Both the position numbers and the translations under genes were made by a program. Under the pieces are notes generated by a model that saw only the letters and a list, made by a program, of their open reading frames with translations, did not search any database and was not told the origin of the DNA. From assembly GCA_002480645.1 (NCBI GenBank), contig DLCN01000009.1, positions 62,001-126,000 on the forward strand: 64,000 nt of DNA. The letters are read 5' to 3'. Below, piece after piece: positions 61,244 to 64,000 of this stretch; positions within the stretch are counted from its first letter, which is position 1, and every line of letters starts with the position of its first letter. This stretch comes from Balneolaceae bacterium UBA7797. GTDB lineage: Bacteria; Bacteroidota; Rhodothermia; Balneolales; Balneolaceae.

Positions 61244-62932
61244 ATGAAACGAAACCTTCTCAGAGCACTCCTCATTTTAAATTTTTCATTTTTCATTTTT
61301 CATTCGGCGCTAGCTCAAATAAGCGCTGAGCTGCTAACTGTTCCTGAAAAAACTCAATACACCAAAACCTCTTTGTATGCAGATGTGATGGATCTTATTT
61401 CGGCATTGGATAAGAGCTCAGATCTTGTGTATGTAACAAAAATGGGAACGAGTCTGGAAGGGAAAGACATCCCGGTTGTGGTGATGGCGAACCCAAAAAT
61501 CACTACACCGGAAGAAGCAATAGCCTCCGGAAAGCCGGTGATGTATGTTCAGGGAAATATTCACTCAGGCGAAGTAGAAGGGAAAGAAGCCCTTCAGATC
61601 TTAATGCGGGAGATCGCTTTTGGAGATAAGAAACACCTGCTCGAAAATCAGATCCTGTTGTTTGCCCCCATCTACAATACCGATTCTAACGATAAACTTG
61701 GCGTAGAAATCCGACGCTCTCAGGAAGGGAGCCCGGAGCTGATCGGAGTCCGTTCTAATAGTCAGGGTTGGGATCTGAATAGGGATGGTATCAAAATGGA
61801 GGCGATCGAAACGAATGCACTTATTCAGAATGTGATCATGAAATGGGATCCGGAGATGTTGGTCGATCTTCACACCACCAACGGTACCTGGCATGGATAT
61901 TCCCTTACATGGGCGCCGAGTTATCATTATGCCGGGGAAAAAGCACCCTATGATTTCACCTGGAACAAATTATTACCTGAAGTAACCGATAAGGTGTTGG
62001 AGAACTACGATATTTATTTAGGTCCTTATGGATATCATAATCTGAGAGCTGGATGGCCGGTAACAGAGATCTACACCTATAATCATCATCCCAGATATAT
62101 TGTAAATCAGATGGGATTGCGGAATAAGATCGGGATCTTAAGTGAAGCTTTTGCCCACGAGCGATTATACCAACGTATGAGTTCTACCCACGCTTTTGTG
62201 ACGGAGATCCTGGAATTTACGAACGACCATGCTCAGGAGATCGCACAAATAAATGATGAAGCAGAAAAAGCAGCCATCGATCTGGTGAAGGAAAAAGCCG
62301 GAAAAGTTAAAAAAGGAGTGCGCTTTAAGATGAGTTATCTGGAAGATATCCCGGCATATCGTAGCTACGAATATATTCCCTATCAGGAAGTGGATTCGGC
62401 CGGTGGTTATTTGAGTATGGATGATGTGGGGTATGCCCCAAACCGTGATAAAGTAAAATTAGTGCGGGGAACCCGGATCGTGACCTTAGAAAACGTGAAG
62501 AATTACAGTGCTTTTGAACCGGTAGTAGAAAGTACGCTGCCGCGAGGATATTTGATCCCCGCTGAATTTGCTAATATCGCTGAACACTTAGAAAAACAGG
62601 GAGCGGTGGTAACTAAGCTTGAAGATAGTATTACAGCAAACGGGGAAGTGTTTGAAGCTACATCTATGGAAAAAGGACGTAGAAAATTTGAAGGTCATTT
62701 TATGGTTCAGCTCGAAGGAAGTTTTAAGCCGGCAACCAAAACCTTCGAAAAAGGGGACTATTGCGTAGATCTTGCCCAACCACTGGCCAATTTGATCTTT
62801 TATATGCTCGAACCCCAATCAGATGACGGACTGGTTACCTGGAATTTCTTTGATCATTATTTTGAAAGACAGGGGATAAATGAAAGTCCTGTTCAATATC
62901 CAGTGTTTAAATATTTTAAACTCGGGAAGTGA
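61244..62932 (+). CDS. Secreted M14-family zinc carboxypeptidase-like protein
   Basis: 562 residues. A signal peptide (RALLILNFSFFIFHSALA) is encoded partly by three ATTTTTC heptamers at 61281-61301. The zinc ligands are in GNIHSGEVEGKEA (HxxE near 107) and VDLHTTNGTWHGY (third His). The expected catalytic Glu is in GILSEAFAHERLYQR. The rest is a long C-terminal part with a beta-rich domain. It probably cleaves C-terminal residues of extracellular peptides or cell-wall-derived peptides. It is divergent from the GH43 gene. Confidence 0.88.
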   Translation: MKRNLLRALLILNFSFFIFHSALAQISAELLTVPEKTQYTKTSLYADVMDLISALDKSSDLVYVTKMGTSLEGKDIPVVVMANPKITTPEEAIASGKPVMYVQGNIHSGEVEGKEALQILMREIAFGDKKHLLENQILLFAPIYNTDSNDKLGVEIRRSQEGSPELIGVRSNSQGWDLNRDGIKMEAIETNALIQNVIMKWDPEMLVDLHTTNGTWHGYSLTWAPSYHYAGEKAPYDFTWNKLLPEVTDKVLENYDIYLGPYGYHNLRAGWPVTEIYTYNHHPRYIVNQMGLRNKIGILSEAFAHERLYQRMSSTHAFVTEILEFTNDHAQEIAQINDEAEKAAIDLVKEKAGKVKKGVRFKMSYLEDIPAYRSYEYIPYQEVDSAGGYLSMDDVGYAPNRDKVKLVRGTRIVTLENVKNYSAFEPVVESTLPRGYLIPAEFANIAEHLEKQGAVVTKLEDSITANGEVFEATSMEKGRRKFEGHFMVQLEGSFKPATKTFEKGDYCVDLAQPLANLIFYMLEPQSDDGLVTWNFFDHYFERQGINESPVQYPVFKYFKLGK

Positions 62933-62987
62933 GAAGAAGCAACTTTGAGTCGGGCCTAAGAAGAGGTGCTTGTATAAAGACCATTAA

Positions 62988-63021
62988 AAAGGTTCCATCT
63001 CCTTTCAGAAATGGAACCTTT
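62988..63021 (-). terminator. Terminator of the small membrane-protein gene
   Basis: AAAGGTTCCAT pairs with ATGGAACCTTT over an 11-bp stem with a 12-nt loop; TTTTT follows on the minus strand. It supports the short minus-strand gene at 63046. Confidence 0.8.
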
Positions 63022-63045
63022 GAAACCAGAAAATCAGACTAATGA

Positions 63046-63234
63046 TCAGGAAACGATCTTAGATAGGATCACTCCCTTATATTCTTTCAGCATTAAAAAG
63101 GTGCCAACGATGGCACCCGTAAGCATCGCCTTTGCTCCAATCATTACCACTGAATTTGCCGGATCCATGCCTCCGATAATTCCAAAAAGGGTGACACTTG
63201 CTACGATGATAAAAATGTATTTGGCTATTTCCAT
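63046..63234 (-). CDS. Small two-helix membrane protein, function unknown
   Basis: 62 residues with two hydrophobic helices (IFIIVASVTLFGIIGG and MIGAKAMLTGAIVGTFLML). The frame has a good ATG and its own strong terminator downstream, while the opposite-strand frame looks like a shadow. No family recognised. It lies 148 bp after a VOC-family gene on the same strand. Confidence 0.55.
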   Translation of the reverse strand: MEIAKYIFIIVASVTLFGIIGGMDPANSVVMIGAKAMLTGAIVGTFLMLKEYKGVILSKIVS

Positions 63235-63382
63235 GAGATTACCTCTGAAGATTTTTATTTCAGATGACCACCCCTTTGACGCACCAGAAACAAAAAGGTT
63301 GAGTGATTTATACCCAGTTTTACAAGGTGTTACTTATCAGTAATCTTGCCATTGATCTCTGATGGTGAAATCTGCCAATCAA

Positions 63383-63811
63383 TCAGTCCATATTATTCAG
63401 ATCGGCAGGATCACAAATGTCTTCGTAATTTTTGTCGACCGGTTCCCATAATTCAACTTTATAGCCATTTGGGTCCATGATCCAGCCGAATTTGCCATAA
63501 TCATACGATTCCATTTCACCTACGATTTCAACGCCTTCGGCTTTTAGAGTGTTTAGCAGTTCCTCCAGATTTTCCACCCGATAGTTGATCATAGCATCCT
63601 TGGTGCTGGGATTGGTGTATTCCGTGTCATTCTTAAAAATACTCCAGGCTGTAAATCCAGTCTTCTCCTTGTTTTCTGCTTTTCTCCATTGAAAGGTTCC
63701 TCCCCATTTTCCGGATTTGATGCCCAGATGTTTACTATACCAGTCTTTAGTAGCTTCAGGGTCATCCGCTTTCAGAAATATTCCCCCAATTCCGGTTACT
63801 CGTCGTTTCAT
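63383..63811 (-). CDS. VOC-family (glyoxalase/bleomycin-resistance fold) protein
   Basis: 142 residues. IGGIFLKADDPEATKDWYSKHL is the first VOC module, with SGKWGGTFQW and AMINYRVENLEELLNTLKAEG, and DYGKFGWIMDPNGYKVELWEP the second. The final PxGxxVELWEP motif is typical of glyoxalase-like proteins, with a metal-binding Glu. No substrate can be assigned. It lies two bases from another VOC-type gene on the same strand, suggesting a pair. Confidence 0.85.
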   Translation of the reverse strand: MKRRVTGIGGIFLKADDPEATKDWYSKHLGIKSGKWGGTFQWRKAENKEKTGFTAWSIFKNDTEYTNPSTKDAMINYRVENLEELLNTLKAEGVEIVGEMESYDYGKFGWIMDPNGYKVELWEPVDKNYEDICDPADLNNMD

Positions 63812-63813
63812 GG

Positions 63814-64000
63814 CTATTGATTATGTTGATCGAATAATATTTGGTTTCCATCCGGGTCGGCCAATGCGAAATGGCAGGGCCCCTTTTCCTCATGAACGGT
63901 GGGTGATTCCATGAGAAACCCAATGCCTTTATTTTTTAGGTCACGGTAGATCGATCTGGCATCGGTAGGGTTAAAGGTGATGATATTTTCCTCAAACATA
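63814..64000 (-). CDS. VOC-family protein (N-terminus beyond window edge)
   Basis: The last 60 or so residues of a protein cut by the right edge. The visible part (TDARSIYRDLKNKGIGFLME and CHFALADPDGNQILFDQHN) is the second half of a glyoxalase-like module with the DPDGNxI motif. An ATG near the edge is probably internal. It precedes the 142-residue VOC gene by two bases. Confidence 0.75.
   Translation of the reverse strand, partial: MFEENIITFNPTDARSIYRDLKNKGIGFLMESPTVHEEKGPCHFALADPDGNQILFDQHNQ

Noticed and set aside
63011..63343. 110-residue frame on the plus strand opposite the small membrane protein
   Set aside because: It starts inside the stem of the terminator at 62988-63021, lacks a ribosome site and has no domain-like pattern; the minus-strand frame with two helices and its own terminator is a better gene.

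Overview
The window looks like a chromosomal segment of a Balneolota/Bacteroidota-type bacterium, probably marine and heterotrophic. The evidence is a secreted glycosidase ending in the NYPNPFNPTT type A sorting (T9SS-type) tail, signal-peptide lipoproteins and small outer-membrane barrels, promoter motifs of the Bacteroidota TAnnTTTG type, weak Shine-Dalgarno sequences at most starts, and separate secD and secF genes. This placement rests on motifs alone. Most of the segment is ordinary housekeeping DNA. I see no phage, insertion sequence, CRISPR array, rRNA or defence island.

Layout. 1-6.8 kb: a YceI protein cut by the window edge, 3-methyladenine glycosylase with a YihY membrane protein, mutS, and two envelope proteins. 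6.8-11.6 kb: a GntR-family regulator whose N-terminus is severed by an in-frame TAA, an SF1 helicase, a pilin-like protein, a BioH-like hydrolase without its nucleophile serine, and a lipoprotein. 11.7-12 kb: tRNA-Gly(GCC) and a decayed, hairpin-bearing copy of it. 12-17.5 kb: a GH81 laminarinase, then a Y-family polymerase divergent from an unknown gene. 17.5-34.6 kb: amino-acid enzymes (class IV and class I aminotransferases, sulfotransferase-like protein, M20 amidohydrolase, FAD oxidoreductase), a subtilisin lipoprotein, a Na+/solute symporter, a PfkB kinase/SemiSWEET/rdgB cluster, GtrA, a mannosyltransferase-like protein, a NUDIX hydrolase, a DUF4097-like protein and mnmD.

34.6-47.5 kb: purF-engB-serA, a His-rich membrane protein, OsmC, purA, a STAS protein, secF/secD, and a TPR histidine kinase whose signal peptide is cut off by an in-frame TAA. 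47.5-53.3 kb: uvrA, a receiver-adenylate cyclase fusion and class II DAHP synthase. 53.3-59.6 kb: a stress block of hsp20 (with an excellent sigma-54 promoter), an HtrA protease and clpB, with two small genes between. 59.6-64 kb: an NTF2-like protein, a GH43 lipoprotein, an M14 carboxypeptidase, a small membrane protein and two VOC proteins.

Themes. DNA repair genes (mpg, mutS, dinB-like, uvrA, helicase) are scattered, not clustered. Polysaccharide use is represented by the GH81 and GH43 enzymes. Protein quality control (hsp20, htrA, clpB) is grouped and may partly be under RpoN. The most unusual signals are the sigma-54 heat-shock promoter, two genes each split from their N-terminus by one TAA codon, the tRNA-Gly relic in which two 8-nt segments are replaced by 16-nt palindromic ones, and the serine-less BioH-like protein.
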